From positions 1 to 11,734 of the forward strand of contig NZ_CAJUCP010000096.1 in NCBI RefSeq assembly GCF_910585425.1: DNA of 11,734 bases, written 5' to 3'. The DNA comes from an uncultured Acetatifactor sp. (GTDB taxonomy: Bacteria > Bacillota > Clostridia > Lachnospirales > Lachnospiraceae). Below are positions 1 to 5,851 of the stretch, piece by piece. The notes beneath the pieces were generated by a model. It saw only the letters and a list, made by a program, of their open reading frames with translations. It had not been told where the DNA came from and did not search any database. Both the position numbers and the translations under genes were made by a program. How positions within the stretch are numbered: position 1 is the stretch's first letter; the number at the start of each line of letters is the position of its first letter.

Positions 1-53
1 CGACGACCTCCGCCGTGACAGGGCGGCGCTCTAACCAACTGAGCCACTGGGCC
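1..53 (-). tRNA. tRNA-Asp (GTC), 3' part cut off by window edge
   Basis: Read on the minus strand, the 5' end begins GGCCCAG at position 53. An 8-9 TG linker, a GCTC/GAGC D-arm and an anticodon arm CCGCC-CTGTCAC-GGCGG follow. Loop bases 3-5 are GTC, so the tRNA reads Asp codons. The T-arm and the acceptor 3' strand lie outside the window. It sits 82 nt downstream of tRNA-Met on the same strand and is probably co-transcribed from the promoter at 311-339. The spacer holds a small hairpin at 80-94 (TCCTGC/GCAGGA) that lacks a T run, so it is more likely a processing or spacer element than a terminator. Confidence 0.93.
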
Positions 54-135
54 ATGCTTCATAATGGACTGCACTACCATCCTGCCGCGCAGGACTGTCA
101 TGCAGACTGACAATTGCGGTGAGATTGCTCTCAAA

Positions 136-209
136 TGGACCTTCGGGGACTCGAACCCAGGACCGACCGGTTATGAGCCGGTTGCTCTAACCAACTGAGC
201 TAAAGGTCC
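136..209 (-). tRNA. tRNA-Met (CAT), probably the elongator
   Basis: A full 74-nt cloverleaf is readable on the minus strand. The acceptor stem is GGACCTT/AAGGTCC with discriminator A. The D-arm is GCTC/GAGC around AGTTGGTTA. The anticodon arm is ACCGG-CTCATAA-CCGGT, and the T-loop is TTCGAGT. The anticodon is CAT. The acceptor stem starts with a G-C pair, which argues against initiator tRNA. A tRNA-Ile2 read by lysidine modification cannot be strictly excluded, but the body resembles clostridial elongator Met tRNAs. The CCA tail is not encoded: the next bases on the minus strand are TTT, so it must be added by a nucleotidyltransferase. Confidence 0.93.
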
Positions 210-310
210 GCATACCCTTTCGGGCTCTAAATGAAGCTGAATGCGGAATTTCTGAACCTACTCTAAAAATATGTGTTCTCGGCTGCTGCATCAATCTCTT
301 CAACGTCCTT

Positions 311-339
311 ATTATATACAAATGGTTCGTGATTGTCAA
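311..339 (-). promoter_or_regulatory. Consensus sigma-A promoter of the tRNA-Met/tRNA-Asp unit
   Basis: On the minus strand TTGACA (334-339) and TATAAT (311-316) are separated by exactly 17 nt, which matches the sigma-70/sigma-A consensus at every base. Transcription would start near 304 and give a leader of about 95 nt before the mature tRNA-Met 5' end. This strength is typical of stable-RNA promoters. Confidence 0.92.
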
Positions 340-399
340 GGATTTTTATAAGTTTATTTTTTCACTGTATTTTGTCACTTCATGACAACAAGTTACAGA

Positions 400-435
400 A
401 ATAGCCGCCCTCCCGCGACAGGATAAGCGGCTATT
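400..435 (-). terminator. Probable terminator after the MORN/zinc-ribbon gene
   Basis: The inverted repeat AATAGCCGC (400-408) / GCGGCTATT (427-435) lies 36 nt beyond the stop codon of the minus-strand gene ending at 472. In transcript direction the stem is followed by TTTCTGT, a short and imperfect T tract, so termination may be only partial. It also separates that gene from the tRNA promoter downstream. Confidence 0.55.
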
Positions 436-471
436 CCCCCGCAGCTTTGCTACAGTTCTCCATTCAGTCGT

Positions 472-1695
472 TCATCTGGATGCATCGTAAGCTTTTCTGG
501 CTTCATCCGCCTGATTGCGGAAATAATCCGTGTCCTCCCGCACATAGTCATAAGGGCTGGTCTCGCACCATTTTACCCGGCCCTCCAGAGCCTGCCAGGT
601 GTCGTAAAGCTGCTGTCTGCTCCCTTCCTCTTCCTTATTTTTGCGCCACATCTCCATGTCAGCGGCAATCGAGGCCGACTCAGCCTTCAGCCATTTTCCG
701 GCGCTGCTGTTTTGGAAGCTCTTGGAACCGGTGCCGTTGACCGTGATGTCGATCATGTCGAAAAGGTATTTGGAAGCCACGCCGGCTACCACGACGGCCC
801 CTAAGGTCTCAATGGTATCCAGGATCTCCTGACGCTCGCTGTAGACCAGCGCGTAATGGACACCTTCCGCAATCCCCTTATCGTACAGCTCCCCGTCCCG
901 GTACTGCAGAAAATCCACCTGTCCTTCCAGGAAGCCGTCACGATAGACGCCGCCATAATACTCGAACCGGTCGCCCGTCGAGCTTTCCGTGCCGGACCAC
1001 CCCTTTCCCGTAAGCGCCCCGTTGACAAATGTACCCTCGTAAATCCGGCTCTCCCAATTCTCCCGACTTCCGGCACCCAGATATTCCCGGTGCATCATCA
1101 TCGAGCCCGTTCCGTTGGGAGCGCCCCCGGCCCATTCGCCGGAATATGTGATGACGTATTGGGTGTCCCCTTTCCTGTACGAGCCGGAGAACACTCCTTC
1201 TCCATAAGGTGCCGTAGATTTCCAGTCCCCGGTGTAGCTGCCCGCGTACTGTCCGTAAGCGTACTCCTGCCCGTCCACATTGCGTATGGGCATATCGCAC
1301 TCATGGTCCTTCAGGAGCTGAATCTCGTTGGACAGGGTCGATACCTTGATATCCCACCGTTCGTAGTCGTCAAAGGTGAGCGTGTTGTCCTCGTTTTCCG
1401 CCAGAACCTCCTGAAGGTCTTGCTGCAGCCCAAGAATCTCATCGCAGGCAGGGCAGGAGCGCAACTGGCCCATTCCCTTGAACAGCAGCACGCCCGCTGT
1501 CAGGACAAGGGCCGGGATTGCCGCTTTCTTCCAGAGATTCTTTTTCCTGTCCGATGGGGCAGACCGGGCGGCGGGCGCCTCGTTTTCAGGCTTTCGGGCT
1601 TCGGCGGGCGCCTCTGACGGCAGCCGGGCGCCGCACCGGCCGCAGAAGTTTGCGGAAGACTTGTTGTCCATTCCGCAGTTAGGACATTTATGCAT
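472..1695 (-). CDS. Zinc-ribbon, single-pass membrane protein with MORN-like repeats
   Basis: 407 residues; function unknown. The start is ATG at 1695, because AGGAGG (1703-1708) sits 7 nt upstream and the protein then opens directly with a zinc ribbon (C4, C7, C18, C21). An Ala/Pro/Glu-rich linker (27-50) and a basic patch precede one transmembrane helix (about 57-76), so the ribbon should be cytoplasmic and the rest outside. A CPAC pair (C81, C84) follows the helix. Residues about 88-131 look coiled-coil-like. About 144-275 carries several degenerate Y-x-G-x-W/F/Y repeats with PYGEG, PNGTG and LTGKG turns, as in MORN repeats. A second mildly hydrophobic stretch lies at about 298-311, and the C-terminus is charged and helical. 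It is the last of four minus-strand envelope genes, and its partner upstream has the same ribbon-linker-helix front. What it binds cannot be read from the sequence. Confidence 0.85.
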   Translation of the reverse strand: MHKCPNCGMDNKSSANFCGRCGARLPSEAPAEARKPENEAPAARSAPSDRKKNLWKKAAIPALVLTAGVLLFKGMGQLRSCPACDEILGLQQDLQEVLAENEDNTLTFDDYERWDIKVSTLSNEIQLLKDHECDMPIRNVDGQEYAYGQYAGSYTGDWKSTAPYGEGVFSGSYRKGDTQYVITYSGEWAGGAPNGTGSMMMHREYLGAGSRENWESRIYEGTFVNGALTGKGWSGTESSTGDRFEYYGGVYRDGFLEGQVDFLQYRDGELYDKGIAEGVHYALVYSERQEILDTIETLGAVVVAGVASKYLFDMIDITVNGTGSKSFQNSSAGKWLKAESASIAADMEMWRKNKEEEGSRQQLYDTWQALEGRVKWCETSPYDYVREDTDYFRNQADEARKAYDASR

Positions 1696-1724
1696 GTTTG
1701 TTCCTCCTGATTTCAGTTCCGCAT

Positions 1725-1770
1725 CTGCCCCGCCCAGCACCCAGACATGGGCAGAGAATTTCCGGGGCAG
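1725..1770 (-). promoter_or_regulatory. Structured leader in front of the MORN/zinc-ribbon gene
   Basis: The 191-nt gap between the two zinc-ribbon genes contains a nested inverted repeat. The outer stem is CTGCCCC (1725-1731) / GGGGCAG (1764-1770), and the inner stem is CCCA (1740-1743) / TGGG (1748-1751). It ends 16 nt before the AGGAGG of the downstream gene. No T run follows, so it is not a terminator. A weak -10 (TATAAC, 1776-1781) lies just upstream in transcript direction without a good -35. The gene may have its own promoter with this hairpin in its leader, or the hairpin may mark an mRNA processing point inside the operon. Confidence 0.4.
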
Positions 1771-1886
1771 ACGCTGTTATAAATTAGCTATCGACATTTC
1801 CCAGCCGGACTATTTTATATGCATTGAGCCCTGCGCCGAGGGGGCACCCAAACTCTCCGGGCGCTCCGGCGGCTCCTGAACGGGCC

Positions 1887-2543
1887 CTAATCCGCCCGGA
1901 CGTATTCGCCTATGGCACACCATCCGCCGGAAGTCTCGTACTCCTCGCCCAGAATGGTCGTTACGGATATCCCAGCGGGAATCTCGATCTCCAGAGTGAG
2001 CAGGTCGCTGCTTTTGTCGTAAACCAGCCGCAGGGCATAGTCCTGCATACCGGCTTCCTGCCCCAGGTGCGGAAGCGACTGATACCATTGGGCCGAGAAG
2101 TACAGCGCGCCGTCCTTGTACTCCGTCTCTGACATGGGACAGGTGTACAGCTTGGCATCCAGCTGCACGGCATTCTCAGTGATGCCGATATAACCCGGGA
2201 ACGTCATGCCTACGGTGGCATCGGTGGCGATTATCCCCTTCTTGTCCCAGTAGCCCTGAATCTGCTCCAAAAAGCCGTCCTCCTTCCCCCCGCCTGTGCC
2301 CTGGGAAAAGAACAGCCTTAGGATCACCACCGCCAGGACAGCCAGGGCAGCGATGCCGACAGCCTTGTAATTGCGCCTGGGCATGGGGAGGGCCTTCTCC
2401 GGGACGGTTCCCGCATGTGGCGCAGGCCCCGGCGCGGAGGCTGCCCCGGATGTCTTCGGCCCCTCTTCCACAGAGGCCCCGCAGTCGGGGCAGAACTTTG
2501 AGCTGCCCTTGATTTTGATTCCACAATTCGTACAAAATGCCAT
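1887..2543 (-). CDS. Zinc-ribbon single-pass membrane protein, unknown function
   Basis: 218 residues. ATG at 2543 is chosen because GGAGGA (2551-2556) stands 7 nt upstream and the zinc ribbon begins at once (C4, C7, C18, C21). A longer reading frame from 2594 would start inside an ATGA overlap with the stop of the upstream FecR gene, but it only adds 17 residues of no recognisable domain. The order is zinc ribbon (1-23), a Pro/Ala/Gly linker (24-55), RR then one transmembrane helix (about 60-79), and an extracytoplasmic domain of about 135 residues (85-218) that I do not recognise. That domain is rich in beta-type patterns and contains two Cys. The ribbon-linker-helix layout is shared with the next gene downstream, which suggests a paralogous front end with different sensory or binding domains outside. 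It is almost certainly co-transcribed with the FecR lipoprotein, whose stop codon is 48 nt away. Confidence 0.85.
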   Translation of the reverse strand: MAFCTNCGIKIKGSSKFCPDCGASVEEGPKTSGAASAPGPAPHAGTVPEKALPMPRRNYKAVGIAALAVLAVVILRLFFSQGTGGGKEDGFLEQIQGYWDKKGIIATDATVGMTFPGYIGITENAVQLDAKLYTCPMSETEYKDGALYFSAQWYQSLPHLGQEAGMQDYALRLVYDKSSDLLTLEIEIPAGISVTTILGEEYETSGGWCAIGEYVRAD

Positions 2544-2590
2544 TTTTATTTCCTCCGATTTCTGAACTTTTACATAAGTGCCGACTCTAA

Positions 2591-3673
2591 TCATTTGTGA
2601 TACCAGACAGCATAGGTTCCATACCCAGCTTGCGCTGCATACAGAAGATTGACAGCATCCGGATATATCCTGTCCTCATACCCCTCCGGGACCAGGCCTG
2701 CCGGGTAGATTGTATAGGTTCCGTAACTGAACTCAATCACAATAGAGCCATCCCCCTGTTCGGTGAGAGACAGCGGCTTTGAACCGTAGTGGTTGTACGC
2801 ACCCGAACCGCTCTTATTTCCCCATCCGCTGCAGATTCCGTTTTCATCCAGGGCCACAGGCCACTCGTAGTCATCTGTCGTAGGAATGTATTCACCAATA
2901 TAATCGGCCGGCAAAGTCTCTATCACCTGCGCTTCCGCAGATGGCTGCGCATCATCCCCGGAGCCCTCCGGGGAATCCACTTCCTCACCCTCCGGCATGG
3001 CAGTCGGCTCCGGCTGCAGCAGCTCCGCCAGGCTGGCGTCATCCTCAATCTCTTCAGCCACAAAATCCGGAATGCCGCTGACATCAAATCCTGCCGTGGT
3101 GATGGAAGCAGCCTCCCCGTCACGAACCATTTTTGCTGCCTGTCCGGCGGAGATGGTATCAGAGGCCAGAACGCTGCCATCCCCGTCAAAAACGGTGCAT
3201 TCCACTTCGCCCTTCAGCAGATAGACGCACATCAGGTTTTCGTCCGCCACTTCTGCCCAGCCGCAGGTGCCACGGATTCCAACCGTCATAGTGGAAGTGC
3301 GGATATCCATAGACTCGTCCTCCGCCAGGGGTTCCGTGACATTGAAGAACAGGCTGCCATGTTGGACATAGAGCTCCAACAGTCCGCCGTCTTGCCGGAC
3401 TTCGGCTTCGCTTCCTTCATCTATTTTGGCCAGTTTGGTGTCATCTAGGTTAATCCAACCATAGCTGGCTGCCTGTGTACACACCCCGTAGCCGCTGTAC
3501 AGGCCGAGGTTTTCCATAATCTCTACGTTTTTCCCTTTGGCGTCGTCCACCTGTACCGCCCCCTCAGTCTTGATAAGGTGCATGGTAGCCGCAGCGTTCT
3601 TGCTGCCGCAGGCAGACAGCAGAAAAAACGACAGCAGGAAAAGCGCCGGTATTTTATATTTCCTCCGATTCAT
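2591..3673 (-). CDS. FecR-domain lipoprotein
   Basis: 360 residues. It has a lipoprotein signal peptide: basic MNRRKYK, a hydrophobic core at 8-19, lipobox L-S-A-C, and lipidated Cys22. The protein should therefore be anchored on the outer face of the membrane. Residues about 35-182 match the FecR fold (PF04773): a start of the kind GAVQV, two Gly-rich beta strands, the hallmark GIRGTCGWAEV segment (132-142), and a terminal SAGQAAKMV strand (176-183). An acidic Pro-rich linker (about 210-250) leads to a C-terminal domain of about 105 residues (255-360) rich in Tyr, Gly and Trp, which I do not recognise. AAGGAG upstream supports the ATG at 3673. In Gram-negatives FecR is a sigma-factor regulator. 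Here no sigma factor or TonB system is nearby, and the domain probably serves as a surface binding module. A hairpin at 3692-3728 separates it from the upstream lipoprotein gene. Confidence 0.88.
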   Translation of the reverse strand: MNRRKYKIPALFLLSFFLLSACGSKNAAATMHLIKTEGAVQVDDAKGKNVEIMENLGLYSGYGVCTQAASYGWINLDDTKLAKIDEGSEAEVRQDGGLLELYVQHGSLFFNVTEPLAEDESMDIRTSTMTVGIRGTCGWAEVADENLMCVYLLKGEVECTVFDGDGSVLASDTISAGQAAKMVRDGEAASITTAGFDVSGIPDFVAEEIEDDASLAELLQPEPTAMPEGEEVDSPEGSGDDAQPSAEAQVIETLPADYIGEYIPTTDDYEWPVALDENGICSGWGNKSGSGAYNHYGSKPLSLTEQGDGSIVIEFSYGTYTIYPAGLVPEGYEDRIYPDAVNLLYAAQAGYGTYAVWYHK

Positions 3674-3691
3674 GTAAGATTCTCCTTATAA

Positions 3692-3728
3692 AGGCGCACC
3701 TCACCGGAACAGCCCGACAGGTGCGCCT
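3692..3728. terminator. Hairpin between the LRR and FecR lipoprotein genes
   Basis: AGGCGCACC (3692-3700) and GGTGCGCCT (3720-3728) form a perfect 9-bp stem. Minus-strand transcripts leaving the LRR lipoprotein gene read TTTATAAGGAG after it, and plus-strand reading gives GTTTTATT, so it could act in either direction with modest strength. The T run on the minus side merges into the ribosome binding site of the FecR gene, so partial read-through into that gene is plausible. Confidence 0.6.
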
Positions 3729-3790
3729 GTTTTATTGATACCACGCTTTATTTTGTTCTTAATACCGTTTAAAAATGGGTGTTTGGATTA

Positions 3791-4933
3791 TCAGAAAGTG
3801 ATAATGGTCAATTGCGACTCCATGCTGATTTCGCTTTGCAGCTTATCGCGCTGTTTATTGAGCCATCCTTCAATGACCGTGCCGGAGTGGGTCCGAACCG
3901 TTACCGGCCGCTCAAAAGACAAGTACAAAACCTCTTCCAGGGCAATGACGACCTGGTCAATCGTAAAGTCTCCTTCAAATGTATAGTCTGTTACTCCCAG
4001 GCTTTTTCCATAATCATATTGGACTACAGCATCTATTTCTGTCACGCTGGCAGGGATGGTGAGTTCTGTCATCGGACAGCCATAAAACACATCCCTGGCA
4101 AAAGAAACCAGGCCATCAGGAAGCGTGACTTCCGTCAATGCACAATTGTAGAACGCTTTCCCGCCAATCGCAGTTACACCTGCGGGAATCTGGATGCTGC
4201 TTAAGCTTGTGCAGTCTGCGAACATCAACTCCTGAATTTCGGTGATGCCACTGGGCAAAGTGACGCTGGTCAAGCTGCCGCAGCCTGAAAACGCTCCCCA
4301 GGCAATGGATGTCACACTTTCCGGAATGTCCAGACTGGTCAGGCCACACCCTTGAAAAGCCCCGGCGCCAATGCTTGTAAGGGTGCCCGGAAGCACGACC
4401 TCCGTCAGATTCGAGCATCCTGAAAATGCTCCGCGGGTGATTTCCGTGATTCCCTCTTCTATGACAACTTTTTGCACAGATGCATTGATCGCATCCGTAT
4501 CTGTCTCAAAGGTAGCAGTTGCTACGATGTCTGTCCAGCCCTCCGAGACGCTGCTATCGTGAAACCCTGTAACCGCTCCGCCGCCGGAAATGGTCAGTAC
4601 ACCCTCCGCAAAAGAATAGCTCGGCTCACCGGGCGCAGCAGGAGGAGTTGTGGATTCCGCGGCAATCTCGCTCTCTTCTGGGGGAGCTTCCGCCTCTGTG
4701 GATTCCGCGGCAATCCCGCTCTCTTCTGTGGAAGCTTCCGCCTCTGCGGATTCCGCGGCGGAAGCCCCGTCCTCATCCGTCAGCTCGTCAAAGCGTTCCG
4801 CTACATTGCCGGAACTGCTTTCCACGCTCTCCATGCTCTCCTGTGTCGGCTTGCTGTCCTTCCCACCGCAGGCGGTAAGGGGGGCCGCCAGGGCCAAGGT
4901 CATTAATAGTGCTGTGATTTGTTTTGCTTTCAT
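3791..4933 (-). CDS. Lipoprotein with BspA-type leucine-rich repeats (LRR_5)
   Basis: 380 residues. The signal peptide ends in lipobox L-T-A-C with Cys22, and GGAG before the ATG at 4933 fixes the start. Residues about 24-104 form an acidic Ser/Glu/Ala/Pro stalk that includes a 16-residue tandem repeat. Residues about 157-300 contain six LRR_5 units of the kind I-x-x-x-A-F-x-x-C-x-x-L-T-x-V-x-L-P, as in the BspA/internalin-like family. The C-terminal 80 residues (about 301-380) leave the repeat pattern and form an unrecognised domain with a basic, helical end. LRR_5 proteins of gut Firmicutes are generally surface proteins used in binding to host or other cells. Lipid anchoring plus a flexible stalk fits display of the repeat domain beyond the cell wall. 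It is the first gene of the four-gene minus-strand envelope cluster. No convincing promoter was found upstream. Confidence 0.9.
   Translation of the reverse strand: MKAKQITALLMTLALAAPLTACGGKDSKPTQESMESVESSSGNVAERFDELTDEDGASAAESAEAEASTEESGIAAESTEAEAPPEESEIAAESTTPPAAPGEPSYSFAEGVLTISGGGAVTGFHDSSVSEGWTDIVATATFETDTDAINASVQKVVIEEGITEITRGAFSGCSNLTEVVLPGTLTSIGAGAFQGCGLTSLDIPESVTSIAWGAFSGCGSLTSVTLPSGITEIQELMFADCTSLSSIQIPAGVTAIGGKAFYNCALTEVTLPDGLVSFARDVFYGCPMTELTIPASVTEIDAVVQYDYGKSLGVTDYTFEGDFTIDQVVIALEEVLYLSFERPVTVRTHSGTVIEGWLNKQRDKLQSEISMESQLTIITF
4650..4766. repeat. 48-nt tandem repeat in the lipoprotein stalk
   Basis: Two in-frame 48-nt copies, 4650-4697 and 4698-4745, differ at only a few bases. 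A third, shortened copy begins at 4746 (GCGGATTCCGCGG). Each encodes 16 residues of the acidic type EEScIAAESTEAEA (with a variable residue at c). Unit length is a multiple of three, so copy-number change would alter stalk length without breaking the frame. Confidence 0.85.
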
Positions 4934-5064
4934 TTTCGTTTGCTCCTTTTTTTAATTTTCAGAGCAGACCATATCTATGACATGGTTGTCTCTGTCGTTC
5001 CCATCGGTTCAGCCATCAGGGGCAGGGCGTCCGCCCCACCCCCAAAGCTTCCCCAATGAGACGA

Positions 5065-5100
5065 CAAAAGCGGCGCAGGGCCTTTAATCCCTACACCGCT
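5065..5100 (-). terminator. Possible terminator for minus-strand transcription from tRNA-Glu
   Basis: The nested stem AGCGG (5069-5073) / CCGCT (5096-5100) with inner AGGG (5077-5080) / CCCT (5089-5092) is followed on the minus strand by TTTTGTCGTC. It lies between the tRNA-Glu gene and the LRR lipoprotein gene, in the right orientation to stop tRNA transcripts. The T run is short. Confidence 0.4.
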
Positions 5101-5128
5101 GACAACGCACATAAACACCATTCCCCCC

Positions 5129-5157
5129 TTGATAACTGATACGAAAGAGGGTATAAT
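5129..5157 (+). promoter_or_regulatory. Strong orphan promoter, plus strand
   Basis: TTGATA (5129-5134) and TATAAT (5152-5157) are separated by exactly 17 nt, so 11 of the 12 box bases match the sigma-A consensus. Transcription would start near 5164. No protein gene on the plus strand starts within the next 600 nt, and a hairpin with a T run ends the likely transcript at about 5247. Confidence 0.75.
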
Positions 5158-5163
5158 GACGAT

Positions 5164-5247
5164 GGGTGCAATTATTTTGCTGTGTGGGAGGTGTCGTCTC
5201 CTGCATAGGGGCGTGAACGGCGGCCACCGTTCACGTCCTGCCTTTTT
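5164..5247 (+). ncRNA. Candidate small RNA of about 84 nt, unknown family
   Basis: The stretch is bounded by a near-consensus promoter (5129-5157) and an intrinsic-terminator-like end. That end is CGTGAACGG (5212-5220), loop CGGCCA, and CCGTTCACG (5227-5235), extended outward by GGG/TCC pairs including G-U, then TGCC and TTTTT (5243-5247). Inside, two more small stems are possible: GCAA/TTGC near 5167-5179 and GGAG/CTCC near 5187-5201. No sizeable open frame with a ribosome binding site fits between promoter and hairpin. It lacks the GGAAGGAAGCAGCC-like core of SRP RNA and is too short for 6S RNA or tmRNA. A short attenuated leader is the alternative, but no gene follows. Confidence 0.5.
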
Positions 5248-5530
5248 GTCATCTCATATGTTATTTTACATCATGATATGCCAGATTGCAAGAGAAATCG
5301 ACGCGGTTCGCAGTCCGCCGCGCTTTTTATACTCTAAACGATGCCGCATATTCGAGGACGGGAGCGCCGCGGCGGCAGCTTTTTGGGCAACAAAAAATCA
5401 ACCTATCAGAGAAATGTACATGGGCAGACCCCGGGCCTGTTCCACTTATCTTCCTGATACGTTGACTGTAATTTTCCGATGCACCGAAATAAGGACTTCC
5501 TCCCAGTGAATTCGGAACTTCGCGTTTTGA
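5248..5530. other. Intergenic stretch without a supported gene
   Basis: Between the candidate small RNA and tRNA-Glu I see no gene. A plus-strand frame (5129-5509) crosses it, but it begins inside the promoter, runs through the hairpin, has no ribosome binding site and has a composition unlike a protein. A weak hairpin CGCGG (5302-5306) / CCGCG (5318-5322) followed by CTTTTT could be a second plus-strand terminator. Confidence 0.5.
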
Positions 5531-5602
5531 TGACTCCAACGGGAATCGAACCCGTGTTACCGCCGTGAAAGGGCGATGTCTTAACCGCTTGACCATGGAG
5601 CC
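5531..5602 (-). tRNA. tRNA-Glu (TTC)
   Basis: A complete 72-nt cloverleaf is present on the minus strand. The acceptor stem is GGCTCCA/TGGAGTC with one G-U pair and discriminator A. The D-loop is AAGCGGTTA-type, the anticodon arm is CGCC-CTTTCAC-GGCG with anticodon TTC, and the T-loop is TTCGATT. The CCA is not encoded (TCA follows). It is a single-gene unit with its own promoter. Confidence 0.95.
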
Positions 5603-5623
5603 GCTGCAACCTTAACAAATGAT

Positions 5624-5652
5624 ATGATATCACATTTCCCTATGCTTGGCAA
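5624..5652 (-). promoter_or_regulatory. Promoter of tRNA-Glu
   Basis: On the minus strand TTGCCA (5647-5652), a 17-nt spacer and TATCAT (5624-5629) form a good sigma-A promoter with an extended -10 TG. The predicted start near 5617 lies about 15 nt upstream of the mature tRNA 5' end, as expected for a stable RNA. Confidence 0.85.
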
Positions 5653-5730
5653 GAGGGAAATTTACAATTTTCGAAGCACAATTTTTGAAATTTTTGAAGC
5701 ATCGAAAAAAATGTCATATGCCGGCACATT

Positions 5731-5851
5731 TTGACAGTCCATGGAATAAAATATACAAATGGCCCGAAATTGCGCAGGGGGACGGAGCACCGGAAACGTC
5801 ACGGGCATGTCGGGCGGACTGAAGGCAGTCCCGCGCCTTGAGGAGGAAGGT
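5731..5851 (+). promoter_or_regulatory. Probable promoter and structured leader of the hemerythrin-receiver gene
   Basis: A perfect -35 TTGACA (5731-5736) is followed by TACAAA at 17 nt (5754-5759) or TATACA at 15 nt (5752-5757), so the -10 is imperfect. The leader is about 85 nt and GC-rich. It contains a stable hairpin GGACTG (5816-5821) / CAGTCC (5826-5831) that ends 9 nt before the AGGAGG (5841-5846) of the gene. I could not match the leader to a c-di-GMP or other riboswitch core that I know. Confidence 0.45.

Noticed and set aside
856..1617. Plus-strand open frame of 253 codons
   Set aside because: It is antisense to the MORN/zinc-ribbon gene, which has a clear domain structure and ribosome binding site. 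This is a high-GC shadow frame.
2544..2594. Longer start for the first zinc-ribbon gene overlapping the FecR stop (ATGA)
   Set aside because: Translational coupling is possible, but the GGAGGA 7 nt before the ATG at 2543 and the ribbon starting directly after it make the shorter form much more likely.
2789..3448. Plus-strand open frame of 219 codons
   Set aside because: It is antisense to the FecR lipoprotein gene and has no Shine-Dalgarno or recognisable domain.
5164..5247. SRP RNA or 6S RNA identity for the candidate small RNA
   Set aside because: The conserved SRP apical core is absent, and the length and lack of a large central bubble exclude 6S RNA.
5129..5509. Plus-strand open frame of 126 codons over the intergenic region
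   Set aside because: Its first ATG lies in the -35 box and later ones in or just after the -10. It has no ribosome binding site, it crosses the terminator-like hairpin, and its composition is not protein-like.
5668..5708. Inverted repeat TTTTCGA/TCGAAAA with ATTTTTGAA direct repeats upstream of the hemerythrin gene
   Set aside because: It is short and A+T-rich, with no clear relation to a promoter box. It is easily explained by base composition.
5760..5851. c-di-GMP (GEMM-type) riboswitch before the hemerythrin-receiver gene
   Set aside because: The GC-rich leader tempted this call, but the conserved core sequences and tetraloop-receptor arrangement could not be found.
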